Source: Sphingomonas kyeonggiensis (GTDB lineage: Bacteria; Pseudomonadota; Alphaproteobacteria; Sphingomonadales; Sphingomonadaceae). From it: a stretch of 64,000 nt of DNA. The notes beneath the pieces were generated by a model. The model searched no databases, had not been told where the DNA came from, and saw nothing but the letters and a program-made list of their open reading frames with translations. The stretch is taken from contig NZ_JACIEH010000005.1 of NCBI RefSeq assembly GCF_014196745.1, forward strand, positions 124,001 through 188,000, given 5' to 3'. Position 1 is the stretch's first letter. The number at the start of each line of letters is the position of its first letter. Below, one piece after another: positions 16,709 through 24,815 of the stretch. A program made the position numbers and the translations under genes.

Positions 16709-17745
16709 TTGGCATCACCCGTGCGCACCCCGTCGCCGTCCGAGAGCTGATACGCCCCGTCGACGACCAGCGGCAACCCCGCCGTCGCCTTTCCGGCGAC
16801 GACATCACGGTCCGGCGTGGAAACGAGGATCTTCACCGGCACCGCCCGCGCCTTGCCTCCCGCGACCTGGAAGACCATTGCCTGTCCCTGCGCATCGACG
16901 GTCACTGCCTTGTGCGGTACCAACCAGCCTTGTGCCTTGCCGGTGACGATCGCCACCCGGACCGCCTCTCCGGTCAGGAAGCTGCCAGCCGGATAGGCAA
17001 TATCGGCATCGACTTGCCGCGTGGTGGCGTTGAGCATGGAATCGACGCGCACGACATGGCCGGTCACGCTGGCCCCACCCTGGAGCCGCGACAGCTTCAC
17101 CTCCGCACCGACCCGGACCTGATCGCGCAGCGCCGGATCGACGCCCGTCGTGATCACCAGCGATCCGCTTCGCACCACGCTCAGCAAAGCGGCGCCCGGC
17201 TGGGTCCGGTCGCCCTCGGCAACCGGGAGCGTCGCGACCACGCCGTCGAACGGCGCACGGAATGTCATGGTGCCGGAGCCAGCACCCTCGGCCCGCATCG
17301 CGGCAAGCTGCGCCCGGGCGTCGGCAAGCGTCTTTTCCGCCTGGGCAAGCTGATCGCGGGTCGCGAGCTGCTGGGACAGCAACTGCGCGGTGGAATCGCG
17401 CTGCAACTGCGCCGCTTTCACCGCGTCGGACGCCTGGGTGAATGCGCTGCGCGCAGTCGGGGCAACGGCAAAGGTCAGCAAAGGCTGGCCGGCGCGTACC
17501 GCAACGCCCTGCGTCACCAGCAGCTTGAGCACCTGCCCAGGCTGCGGCGTACTGATGGTTTCCTGGCCATTGCCCGAAGGCGCGGCCGACCCATAGGCCT
17601 CGATCAAGGTCGGCAGGCTACCCTCGACGGCCTGGGTCACAGTCACCTGCGTGGTCGGGTCCGACTGGTTGTCGGGCTGCGCTGCGCCGCAACCGGCAAG
17701 CGCGATGGCGATGCCTAGCGCCGTAGCGATGCGGGGCGCGCTCAC
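16705..17745 (-). CDS. RND periplasmic adaptor lipoprotein, second system
   Basis: A 346-residue membrane fusion protein with lipobox ALAGC (Cys19). The lipoyl half-motif ISTPQPGQVLKLLVTQGVAVRAGQPLLTF pairs with FRAPFDGVVATLPVAEGDRTQPG. A coiled-coil hairpin lies between them at about residues 90-155. A beta-barrel domain follows. This is a complete, canonical adaptor, unlike the shorter one at 6167. GTG start codons overlap the neighbouring stop codons at both ends, showing tight translational coupling with the outer-membrane factor and the permease. Confidence 0.92.
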   Translation of the reverse strand: MSAPRIATALGIAIALAGCGAAQPDNQSDPTTQVTVTQAVEGSLPTLIEAYGSAAPSGNGQETISTPQPGQVLKLLVTQGVAVRAGQPLLTFAVAPTARSAFTQASDAVKAAQLQRDSTAQLLSQQLATRDQLAQAEKTLADARAQLAAMRAEGAGSGTMTFRAPFDGVVATLPVAEGDRTQPGAALLSVVRSGSLVITTGVDPALRDQVRVGAEVKLSRLQGGASVTGHVVRVDSMLNATTRQVDADIAYPAGSFLTGEAVRVAIVTGKAQGWLVPHKAVTVDAQGQAMVFQVAGGKARAVPVKILVSTPDRDVVAGKATAGLPLVVDGAYQLSDGDGVRTGDAK

Positions 17746-19094
17746 TTCGCGGCTCCATCGGCGCCGGGATCGGGGAAACCGAGCGTATCGACCGCGGGCA
17801 GTCCGGTGCCGATCAGTGTCTGGATCGCGACCTGTCGGTCGAACAGTGCGAGCTCGAGCGTCATCACTTCCTGTTCCTTGGAGAATCGATTGCTGAGGAG
17901 GTCGACGAACGACCGTTCATCGAGCATGCTGGCGGCGAAGGCCTTGGCTGCGCGATCGGCAAAGGCTCTGGAATCGTCGAGATCGTGGCGGGCAGCAGCA
18001 AGCTGGAGCGCGATCTGGTCCCGCTCGCTGAGCAGCGCCCCGACCTCGCCGGTCACTGCATCGAGCCGGGCCGCATATTCGCGATTGAGCTGCTGCCGAG
18101 TCGCCCGGGCGATCGCGATATTGCCCTGGTTGCGGTCGAACACCGGCAGGCCGAGCTGGACGTTGGGCCCGCCGCTGATCACCTTGCTGTTGTCGCTGGA
18201 CGCCGAGGCGCCAAGGATCAGGTCGGGGAATTGCGAGAGGATCGCCACGCGGAGCTGTTCATCCTGGGCGGCATAGCCGGCGCGCAACGCGAGCAGATCG
18301 GGGCGCCGCTGTGGCAGCGTCGCCAGCATCGACCGGATTTCGCGCGGATCGAACGCCGGCAGATCGATCGCATCCGCGAGCGGTAGCGTAACGTCCGGTG
18401 CGATACCGAGAAGTGCGTTGAGCTTGTGCCGGTTGGCCAGCTGCGCCTGGTCCTGCTGAAGCATTGCTGCCCGTGCCGCCTGCAACGCACCGGCACTCGG
18501 CGCCAGTGTCGAAAGTGTCGAATTGCCGCTCTCGAGCGCCTTGCGGTTCGCAGTGTAGCGCTTCGCCATCAGCTCATAGGCTTGCTCAAGCATCGGCCGC
18601 AGCCGTTCGCCGAGCACGATATCACCCGCGAGCTGGCGTGCCTGTCCCGCCACCTGCCATTCCTGCCAGAGCAGATCGGCATGGACCTGGTTGAGGCTAT
18701 CCCTGGCCGAGCGCCGCCTCGGCTTGAGCACGATCAACGCCTTGATGTCCTGCGACAGGCCGAGATTCCAGCCGGACACCGATCCGGCGCCGGAAAGCAG
18801 GGGCAGGATCGCGCCGCTGAGGCTCGGATTGGGCAATACGCCCGCCTGGACGAGCTGCGCCTCGGCCACACCCGCCTTGGCCCGTACGGCAAGCAGGTCG
18901 GGATTGCGCGTCACCGCCAAAGTGGCGACCTCGCTGACCGTCAGCGCGCGCGCGGGCAGGTCCGGGATGGCGGCCAGGCTGGGCGCCAGCGACGCGTCGG
19001 TCTGCAGCGGCAGCGACGTATAGTGCTGGCAACCGGCAAGCGACGCGGCGAGCGCGATCAGCAGCGTAGATCGGGTTTTGAGAATTTGGGGCAC
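17742..19094 (-). CDS. Outer-membrane efflux protein, TolC family, second system
   Basis: A 450-residue TolC-family protein with lipoprotein signal (AASLAGC, Cys22). Two helical repeats are visible: VSEVATLAVTRNPDLLAVRA and LPQRRPDLLALRAGYAAQDEQL. The hairpin strand motif PNVQLGLPVFDRNQGNIA is typical of CusC/CzcC-like members. The start is GTG at 19094 with AGAGG six bases upstream. The ribosome site lies in the palindrome GAGGTACCTC. It supplies the outer-membrane duct for the adaptor and pump genes that follow. Confidence 0.9.
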   Translation of the reverse strand: MPQILKTRSTLLIALAASLAGCQHYTSLPLQTDASLAPSLAAIPDLPARALTVSEVATLAVTRNPDLLAVRAKAGVAEAQLVQAGVLPNPSLSGAILPLLSGAGSVSGWNLGLSQDIKALIVLKPRRRSARDSLNQVHADLLWQEWQVAGQARQLAGDIVLGERLRPMLEQAYELMAKRYTANRKALESGNSTLSTLAPSAGALQAARAAMLQQDQAQLANRHKLNALLGIAPDVTLPLADAIDLPAFDPREIRSMLATLPQRRPDLLALRAGYAAQDEQLRVAILSQFPDLILGASASSDNSKVISGGPNVQLGLPVFDRNQGNIAIARATRQQLNREYAARLDAVTGEVGALLSERDQIALQLAAARHDLDDSRAFADRAAKAFAASMLDERSFVDLLSNRFSKEQEVMTLELALFDRQVAIQTLIGTGLPAVDTLGFPDPGADGAAK

Positions 19095-19119
19095 GAGGTA
19101 CCTCTAAAAAAGGGACGCA

Positions 19120-19142
19120 GCCGCCCATGAGGGATAGGCGGC
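19120..19142 (-). terminator. Weak stem-loop between PepSY gene and efflux genes
   Basis: GCCGCC and GGCGGC arms enclose an 11-base loop, with a T-run about 12 bases further on the minus strand. It may attenuate transcription between the small PepSY gene and the efflux genes. It is weak, and read-through is likely. Confidence 0.3.
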
Positions 19143-19176
19143 GGCGCCCCGACCGGAAGCAGGGATCGCGCTCCGG

Positions 19177-19479
19177 TCAGTCCGGGTTCGGGCCTTCGAC
19201 AATGTTCTCGAGAACCTTGCCCGTCACCGCGTCGACGCCGACCTCATAGCCCTTGCCGCCCGCCTTGATATCGAACGAGTAGCGCAGCCCGCTTCCGCCC
19301 TTCTCGGCTTCCAGCTCATGGTCGGTGACTTTCCCCGGCCGTGCCTTGAGAGCGATCGCCTGCGCCCGGGCCAGCGTCAGTTTCGGCTTGGGCGCCTTTT
19401 GCGCCGGGCTCGCGACAGCCGTGAAAGGAAGAGTAGCGGCGATGCCTGCCAGAAGTGTGAGACGGCCAATATTGCGCAT
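19177..19479 (-). CDS. Small exported PepSY-domain protein
   Basis: A 100-residue protein with a signal peptide (LLAGIAATLPFTAVASPAQ) and one PepSY domain: LTLARAQAIALKARPGKV, then LRYSFDIKAGGKGYEVGVDAVTGKVLE. PepSY proteins are periplasmic and are often found beside PmrA/QseB-like two-component systems, where they are thought to modulate proteases or sensors. ATG at 19479 is preceded by GGAGCAGGATC. The gene leads the second efflux operon and is divergent from regulator/kinase pair 2, with a likely shared operator between them. Confidence 0.85.
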   Translation of the reverse strand: MRNIGRLTLLAGIAATLPFTAVASPAQKAPKPKLTLARAQAIALKARPGKVTDHELEAEKGGSGLRYSFDIKAGGKGYEVGVDAVTGKVLENIVEGPNPD

Positions 19480-19546
19480 GATCCTGCTCCAATGCTCCCC
19501 CGTCCGGGTCCTTCTGCATGGGTGCGCCTTGGCTGAGCGTGAGGCG

Positions 19547-19568
19547 AACATTGGGAATCCCCAACTTG
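19547..19568. promoter_or_regulatory. Candidate operator of regulator 2
   Basis: AACATTGGGAATCCCCAAC begins with the AACATTGGGA seen at 6028 and 34991 and contains the inverted repeat TTGGG-AATC-CCCAA (19551-19564). It lies in the gap between the PepSY/efflux operon and regulator 2, where an autoregulated divergent operator is expected. Confidence 0.5.
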
Positions 19569-19632
19569 CCCGACCGCCGCATCAGGAGTTTAATCGGATG
19601 CGCCTCGACCGGGGCTCTTTTGGATTCCGCCC

Positions 19633-20310
19633 GTGAAACTGCTGTTGCTCGAAGACGATGTGGAGACGCGCACGCACATCGTGCGGCTGCTTCAGGCCGA
19701 AGGGCACGTGGTCGATACGGCGGGGACCGGTCCCGATGCGATCTTTCTCGGCACGACCGGCAGTTACTCCGTCCTGATCCTCGATCGGATGGTGCCTGGG
19801 GTGGACGGGCTCGGCGTGGTTCGTTCCTTGCGGGCTGCGGGTATCCAGACCCCTGCGCTGTTCCTCACAGCGCTTGGCGAGGTCGATGACCGGGTCGCCG
19901 GCCTTCAGGCGGGTGCGGATGACTATCTGGTCAAACCCTTCGCCGCCTCCGAGCTGCTTGCCAGGATCGAAGCCTTGGCACGACGTGCGCCCGTAGCCGA
20001 CGTGGCAACGGTGCTGCGTGCAGCCGATCTCGAGGTCGATCTGCTCAGACGCCAGGTGACGCGTGCCGGCAAGCGGATCGACCTGCAGCAGCAGGAGTAC
20101 AAGCTGCTCGAATATCTCCTGCGCCACGAAGGCAAGATCGTCACGCGCAGCATGCTGCTCGAGAATGTCTGGTCGTTTCATTTCGACCCCGGCTCGAACC
20201 TGATCGAGAGTCACATGAGCCGGCTGCGTGCCAAGGTGGACAAGGGCTTCGACCGGGAGCTGATCCAAACCATTCGCGGCGCTGGCTATCGGCTCGATGC
20301 AGACGCCTAG
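19633..20310 (+). CDS. OmpR-family response regulator 2
   Basis: A 225-residue regulator. The receiver has EDD at 7-9, Asp51 in LILDRMVPGVDGL and Lys in DDYLVKPF. The winged helix has QQEYKLLEYLLRHEGKIVTR and ends IQTIRGAGYRLD. The start is GTG at 19633 without a strong ribosome binding site. Its end overlaps the kinase start by 14 bases. It is divergent from the PepSY-efflux operon, which it probably controls. It is less similar to regulators 1 and 4 than those are to each other. Confidence 0.92.
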   Translation: MKLLLLEDDVETRTHIVRLLQAEGHVVDTAGTGPDAIFLGTTGSYSVLILDRMVPGVDGLGVVRSLRAAGIQTPALFLTALGEVDDRVAGLQAGADDYLVKPFAASELLARIEALARRAPVADVATVLRAADLEVDLLRRQVTRAGKRIDLQQQEYKLLEYLLRHEGKIVTRSMLLENVWSFHFDPGSNLIESHMSRLRAKVDKGFDRELIQTIRGAGYRLDADA

Positions 20311-21664
20311 GCTACTGGTCAGCGGCGCGTTCCGCTTCGCGATCGCCCTTGCCCTGGTCTTCGCGCTTGGCGCCGTTGCCCTGCTCGCCATCGTCGAGCA
20401 CTCGGTATCCGCCTATGCGGTGGAAGCGGCGGGAGACGGAATCCTTGCCGAGCATGATGTGTTGGTGGGGGAATTCGAAACCAGCGGGCGGGCCGCGCTG
20501 ATCGCGGCGATAAACCGTCATACGCGCGCCGTGCGGGAGGACCAGTTCCACTATCTCCTGTTCGATGCCGCGGGCGCCCGCCTTGCCGGCGCGCTTCCGG
20601 CGGCGGCGGCCCGCACCGGATGGCACGAATTCGAAGTGTTCGATCCCGACCGGGGTGGTTCGGGCAGACCCGTGCCGGTCAGGGCGTTCGGCTCGCGCCT
20701 TGCGGATGGCACGCTGCTGGTTGTGGCGAACGATATTTCCGACCTGCAGGACCTGCGCACCGGCCTGAGGACGTCGACCGTCGCCTTCGGGGTGCTGATA
20801 TCGCTCCTGGCACTGGCGGGCGGACTGGTCGTCGGCACCCTGTTCCTGCGCAGGCTCGATCATGTGAACAACGCGATCGCCCGGATCAATGACGGGCGCC
20901 TCAACGAGCGCCTGCCGCGCATCGGAATGGGTCCGGAGTTCGACGAGCTGTCGGTCAATCTCAACCGGATGCTCGACCGGATCGAAGTGCTGATGAACGG
21001 TCTGCGCCAAGTCTCGACCGACATCGCCCATGACCTGCGCACCCCCCTGACGCGCCTGCGACAGCGGCTCGAGCGCATGCAGCTCGGCACCGATCCCGCG
21101 CCGGTCCCCGAGCAGATCGACGGCGCGATGGCGCAGATCGACGAGATCCTCGGCATCTTCGGCGCCTTGCTCCGGATCGGCGCGATGGAAGCCCGCGGCG
21201 CCCAGGCGAGCCTTGGCACGGCCGATCTGAGCGAAATGCTGGGGCGGCTCGGCCAGCTCTATGCTCCCGCGATCGAGGACGCCGAGCACGTCCTCGATGT
21301 ATCGATCGCGCCGGAAATCACGGTGCGCGGCGATATCGAGCTGCTGACCCAGGCAGTGACCAATCTCATCGAGAATGCGATGAACCACACGCCGGCGGGC
21401 AGCCGCATCCAGCTCGAACTGGAGCGGGACGGCGATCAGGTCCGGCTCATGGTTGCCGACAACGGCCCCGGTATCGCGGCCGAGGAGCGGTCGCGCGTGC
21501 TCGGGCGCTTCTATCGGATCGACAGCAGCCGCAGCACACCCGGCGCCGGCCTCGGCCTCGCCCTGGTCGATTCGATCGCTCGCCTGCACGGGGCGACGCT
21601 CACCCTGGCGGACAACACGCCTGGCCTGCGGGTCGAGCTTCTCTTCCCCCACGCGCCGCGTTGA
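20297..21664 (+). CDS. Sensor histidine kinase 2
   Basis: A 455-residue membrane kinase. Membrane segments lie near residues 12-38 and 160-185, with a periplasmic region of about 120 residues between. A HAMP domain follows, then the phospho-acceptor His245 in IAHDLRTPLTRL. The ATPase core has NLIENAMNHTPAG, DNGPGI and GAGLGLALV. It is the cognate partner of regulator 2. The 3' end faces the receptor gene at 21678 with only 13 bases between, so no separate terminator is seen. Confidence 0.92.
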   Translation: MQTPRLLVSGAFRFAIALALVFALGAVALLAIVEHSVSAYAVEAAGDGILAEHDVLVGEFETSGRAALIAAINRHTRAVREDQFHYLLFDAAGARLAGALPAAAARTGWHEFEVFDPDRGGSGRPVPVRAFGSRLADGTLLVVANDISDLQDLRTGLRTSTVAFGVLISLLALAGGLVVGTLFLRRLDHVNNAIARINDGRLNERLPRIGMGPEFDELSVNLNRMLDRIEVLMNGLRQVSTDIAHDLRTPLTRLRQRLERMQLGTDPAPVPEQIDGAMAQIDEILGIFGALLRIGAMEARGAQASLGTADLSEMLGRLGQLYAPAIEDAEHVLDVSIAPEITVRGDIELLTQAVTNLIENAMNHTPAGSRIQLELERDGDQVRLMVADNGPGIAAEERSRVLGRFYRIDSSRSTPGAGLGLALVDSIARLHGATLTLADNTPGLRVELLFPHAPR

Positions 21665-21677
21665 GGCGCGACCCGTG

Positions 21678-23963
21678 TCACCGCCAGGTCTTGCGCATGC
21701 TGAGCCGAAAGGCCCGGCCGAGCGGATCAAGATAGCCGCGCTGATAGGCGAGCGGCACTACCCCCATCCTGTCCCGTACATCCGGCGCCTGATCGAGCAG
21801 ATTGTCGATCGCCAGCAGGAAGCGCACGCCCTCGATCCACGGAAGCCTGCGCCGCAGCCCCTCCTGACGGTCCGGGAAGAAGAAGAGTCGCAGGTTGAGC
21901 GTGACGGGCTCGCCGAAGCGCAATTGCCCGGGCAGGCCGGGCGCGACGGTCTCCGCGCTCTTCCAGCTGGCAAAGGCACGCAGGCCGAAGCCATGATGTG
22001 TCGCGCTGAGCTGGGCATCGACCGAATGCCGCGGCGCGCGCAATCCTTCTCCGAGCAGGTTGTTGCCGAGCAGGTCGATCGGAGCCTGCCCGGCAGCGAG
22101 CACGACCCGGTCGGACAGCCGGATCGTGTCGTAGAGCGCGAACTGCAGTGTCGTGCCGCCCGCCCCGAAATAGTGCCCGCCGCCGAAATTGCCGCCGCCC
22201 GGCATCTTCGGCCCGCCCGCACTGCCCGGCGCCTGCCAGGAGCGATTGAAGTTGATACCGAAGCGGAGGCTCCGACGTGTCTCGCTGGCGATGTTGAGCG
22301 GGCGGGCATCGACGCTGGCGATCGCCCCGGTCGCATCGCGAAGGATCCGCTGCGGAAAGGCCGCCTCCATCTCCGGCGAGATGCCGGGAAAGGCAAGGAT
22401 CGCATCGCGCGTCGTGACCTGGGTATAGGCGGCGATCAGCGACGCCGTCCTGGCCGGCTTGAAGGTCGCCTCCGCCTTGAACAGCGTTCGCACATCGTGG
22501 CGCAGGCCGGGGTCGCCGCCGTCCAGCCGCCCGGCCGTGACGCTTTGCCCGGTGGCATAGTCGTAGAAGCGCACGCCCGGAGTCGCAGTGATGGGATCGC
22601 CGAGCTGCCGGACCGTGGCCGGCGCCGATTCCCGGCTTCCCGAGATCAGCAGGCCGAGCCTGGGCCGGGGCGCCCAGCTCAGGGTCCAGCCGCGGTCGAG
22701 CGGCACCGAGGTGTCGGAATAGTCATGGGCAGCGGCGTTCACGCCGGCGGTGAGCGCCCCGACAGGACTATCCTTGTCGAGCAGGGGCAGTTCCAGGGAG
22801 AGCTGGCCATCGAACATCCGCCGGGTGAGCAGGCGCCCCGCCCCGTTCTCGTCCCGTGCGGAAAGTCGCTCCCCGCTGGCTCCTGCCTGGATGCTCAGCC
22901 CGACATCGCCGGCCGGCAAGGCGAAGACCGTGCCATGGGCGACGCCGTCGATCGCGATCGTGTCATCGATCCCGCGGCTGCTGCGCACCGGCCTGGGACC
23001 ATCCGCGGCCGTATCGATGGTCGTGGCGACATGGTCGAGATTGGAGGTGATCGACCAGTTCCAACCCGCAAGCGCCCCATTGAACACGCTGCCGAGATGC
23101 CCGGTATCGGTGGTGGTCGTCCGGGCGAGCGCCTTGCCCGGGTCCGACTGCAACGGCCCCAGCAGGGCACGCGAAGTGAGCCGATCGGCACTCAAATTGC
23201 CGGTAAAGCCCAGCCCGTCATTCAGGGCACGGGCAAACACACCATTCGCACTGAACTGCCGGGTGAGCGGTACGAGCGTCCGCAGCGCGGCGTCGCCGGG
23301 CGGACGACCGGCGATCCCGCGCCGCGCCTCGCTGACATCGTCGCCAATCTGGTATTGCAGATCGAGCGTAATCCGGTTGTCGCCGGCGATCCGGACGAGG
23401 TTCGCCTCGGTGTTGAAGTCGTTGCGCGCCGTCGCCTCGGTCACCCGATCCTCGAGCTCGACCGTTGCCGAGGCGAAGCTCGGCTGCAGCACGACGTTGA
23501 TGACCTTCTGGTGGGCGGGATAGCCGAAGCGCAGCGCCGCTTCCTCGGGCAGCACGTCCACACGCGACACTGCTTCGGGCGGCAGATTGCGGATTTCGGC
23601 CAGGGAGGAAATCCGGCGTCCGTTGAGCAGCACGACCGAGCCTTCCCCTGCCCGCCCCTGCGTGCCGCCGGCCTGGGCCGAAAGTTGGGCGATCACATCG
23701 CCGACATTGCTCGCGCCCAGCGCCTGCACCGCGTTCGTGTCGATCGAGGTCTCGGCGGGGATCGCGCCGCCGACTTCGCCCCGCGCGCGATTGGCGGTCA
23801 CCACGATCTCGCTCGGCTCGCTTGCCGCACCCGGTTGTTCAGCCGATGACGGCTTTGCTTCCTGCGCATGCGCCGCTCCGGCGCCCAGTATCGGCGGCAC
23901 GATACCCAGGCAAAGAAGGCCGGCGTGCCGAAGCGGCCGCCAGGCACGTGGTGCCGACGTCAT
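21678..23963 (-). CDS. TonB-dependent receptor-like outer-membrane protein
   Basis: A 761-residue protein with a signal peptide ending near GAAHAQ and the motif SEIVVTANRARG. The plug domain has SNVGDVIAQLSAQAGG, SVVLLNGRRISSLAEIRNLP and VDVLPEEAALRFG. A beta-barrel follows, ending in KTWR rather than the usual aromatic terminus. A glycine-rich loop (GGPKMPGGGNFGGGHYFG) lies near residue 590. The family is a plug-containing receptor of unknown ligand. ATG at 23963 has AGGGG five bases upstream. It is divergent from regulator/kinase pair 3, whose control it may share. Confidence 0.82.
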   Translation of the reverse strand: MTSAPRAWRPLRHAGLLCLGIVPPILGAGAAHAQEAKPSSAEQPGAASEPSEIVVTANRARGEVGGAIPAETSIDTNAVQALGASNVGDVIAQLSAQAGGTQGRAGEGSVVLLNGRRISSLAEIRNLPPEAVSRVDVLPEEAALRFGYPAHQKVINVVLQPSFASATVELEDRVTEATARNDFNTEANLVRIAGDNRITLDLQYQIGDDVSEARRGIAGRPPGDAALRTLVPLTRQFSANGVFARALNDGLGFTGNLSADRLTSRALLGPLQSDPGKALARTTTTDTGHLGSVFNGALAGWNWSITSNLDHVATTIDTAADGPRPVRSSRGIDDTIAIDGVAHGTVFALPAGDVGLSIQAGASGERLSARDENGAGRLLTRRMFDGQLSLELPLLDKDSPVGALTAGVNAAAHDYSDTSVPLDRGWTLSWAPRPRLGLLISGSRESAPATVRQLGDPITATPGVRFYDYATGQSVTAGRLDGGDPGLRHDVRTLFKAEATFKPARTASLIAAYTQVTTRDAILAFPGISPEMEAAFPQRILRDATGAIASVDARPLNIASETRRSLRFGINFNRSWQAPGSAGGPKMPGGGNFGGGHYFGAGGTTLQFALYDTIRLSDRVVLAAGQAPIDLLGNNLLGEGLRAPRHSVDAQLSATHHGFGLRAFASWKSAETVAPGLPGQLRFGEPVTLNLRLFFFPDRQEGLRRRLPWIEGVRFLLAIDNLLDQAPDVRDRMGVVPLAYQRGYLDPLGRAFRLSMRKTWR

Positions 23964-24030
23964 GGATTCCCCTCTGGTGCGTTCGGGGCGGCTTATGGTT
24001 CGCTCGCCCTCGCCAAAACAGGGGGCTTTT

Positions 24031-24047
24031 CATTCTAGTTTTGCAAT
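24031..24047. promoter_or_regulatory. Candidate operator of regulator 3, copy A
   Basis: CATTCTAGTTTTGCAAT lies in the gap between receptor 2 and regulator 3. It recurs with one mismatch at 26174-26190, just after kinase 3 and before the propeller/phosphatase/receptor operon. The AT-rich core stands out from the high-GC surroundings. Confidence 0.5.
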
Positions 24048-24140
24048 CTTCGGGCGTTTGGTGCCGGCCGATGCCGGTCACTCCCCAATATGTCACAAAT
24101 GCCCGCCAAGGACGTCGGGTCGAGGAATGAGGCGCCCCCT

Positions 24141-24815
24141 ATGAACATCTTGATCGTCGAGGATGATGCGGGGATCGCGCATTTCCTCCAGAGAGGCCTC
24201 AAGCATCACGGGCTGGAATGCGATATCGCGCTTTCGGGGCGCAGCGCCCTGTCGATGCTGTCGACCCGGAACTATGATGCGATGGTGCTCGACCGGATGA
24301 TGCCGAATTTGGACGGCATGGAAGTCCTGCGCCGAAAGCCCGGCCATGTGCCGGTGCTGATGCTGAGCGCGCTCGGCACACTCGAGGACAGGATCGAGGG
24401 CCTGGACGCGGGCGCGGACGACTATCTGGTCAAGCCCTTTGAGGTCGCGGAGGTCATCGCCCGGCTCAACGCGATCGGGCGACGCGCCAAGGGCACCGAG
24501 CGCGGCGACATGCTGCGCGCCGGCGACCTCGAGATCGTGCTCACCACCTTCCGGGCATGGCGCCGCGGCAAGCCGCTCCATCTGAACAAGAAGGAGTTCG
24601 CGTTGCTCGCCGAATTGATGCGCAATGCCGGCCGGCCGGTCACGCGCATGATGCTGATCGAGGCGGTATGGGGCTATTCGTTCGAGCCTTCGACCAACAT
24701 CATCGAGAGCAACATGAGCCGGCTGCGTGCCAAGCTCACGGTGCATGGTGATCCCGACCCGATCGAGACCGAACGGGGCTTTGGCTATATCCTGCACGTG
24801 GACGATGCTGCCTGA
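24141..24815 (+). CDS. OmpR-family response regulator 3
   Basis: A 224-residue regulator. The receiver has EDD at 7-9, Asp51 in VLDRMMPNLDGM, Ser in LMLSALG and Lys in DDYLVKPF. The winged helix has KKEFALLAELMRNAGRPVTRMMLIEAVWGYSF. The start at 24141 gives the standard MNILIVEDD opening. Its 3' end overlaps kinase 3 by 11 bases. It sits between a divergent receptor and the propeller/phosphatase/receptor operon downstream, both marked by the same 17-base motif. Confidence 0.92.
   Translation: MNILIVEDDAGIAHFLQRGLKHHGLECDIALSGRSALSMLSTRNYDAMVLDRMMPNLDGMEVLRRKPGHVPVLMLSALGTLEDRIEGLDAGADDYLVKPFEVAEVIARLNAIGRRAKGTERGDMLRAGDLEIVLTTFRAWRRGKPLHLNKKEFALLAELMRNAGRPVTRMMLIEAVWGYSFEPSTNIIESNMSRLRAKLTVHGDPDPIETERGFGYILHVDDAA

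Noticed and set aside
19095..19104. GAGGTACCTC palindrome at the ribosome site of the second outer-membrane factor as a regulatory operator
   Set aside because: A single 10-base palindrome with no second copy in the window; it may be incidental.
24077..24096. Two GTCAC half-sites before regulator 3 as a Pho box
   Set aside because: They are 15 bases apart, not 11, so they do not fit a PhoB site; the 17-base motif nearby is the better candidate.
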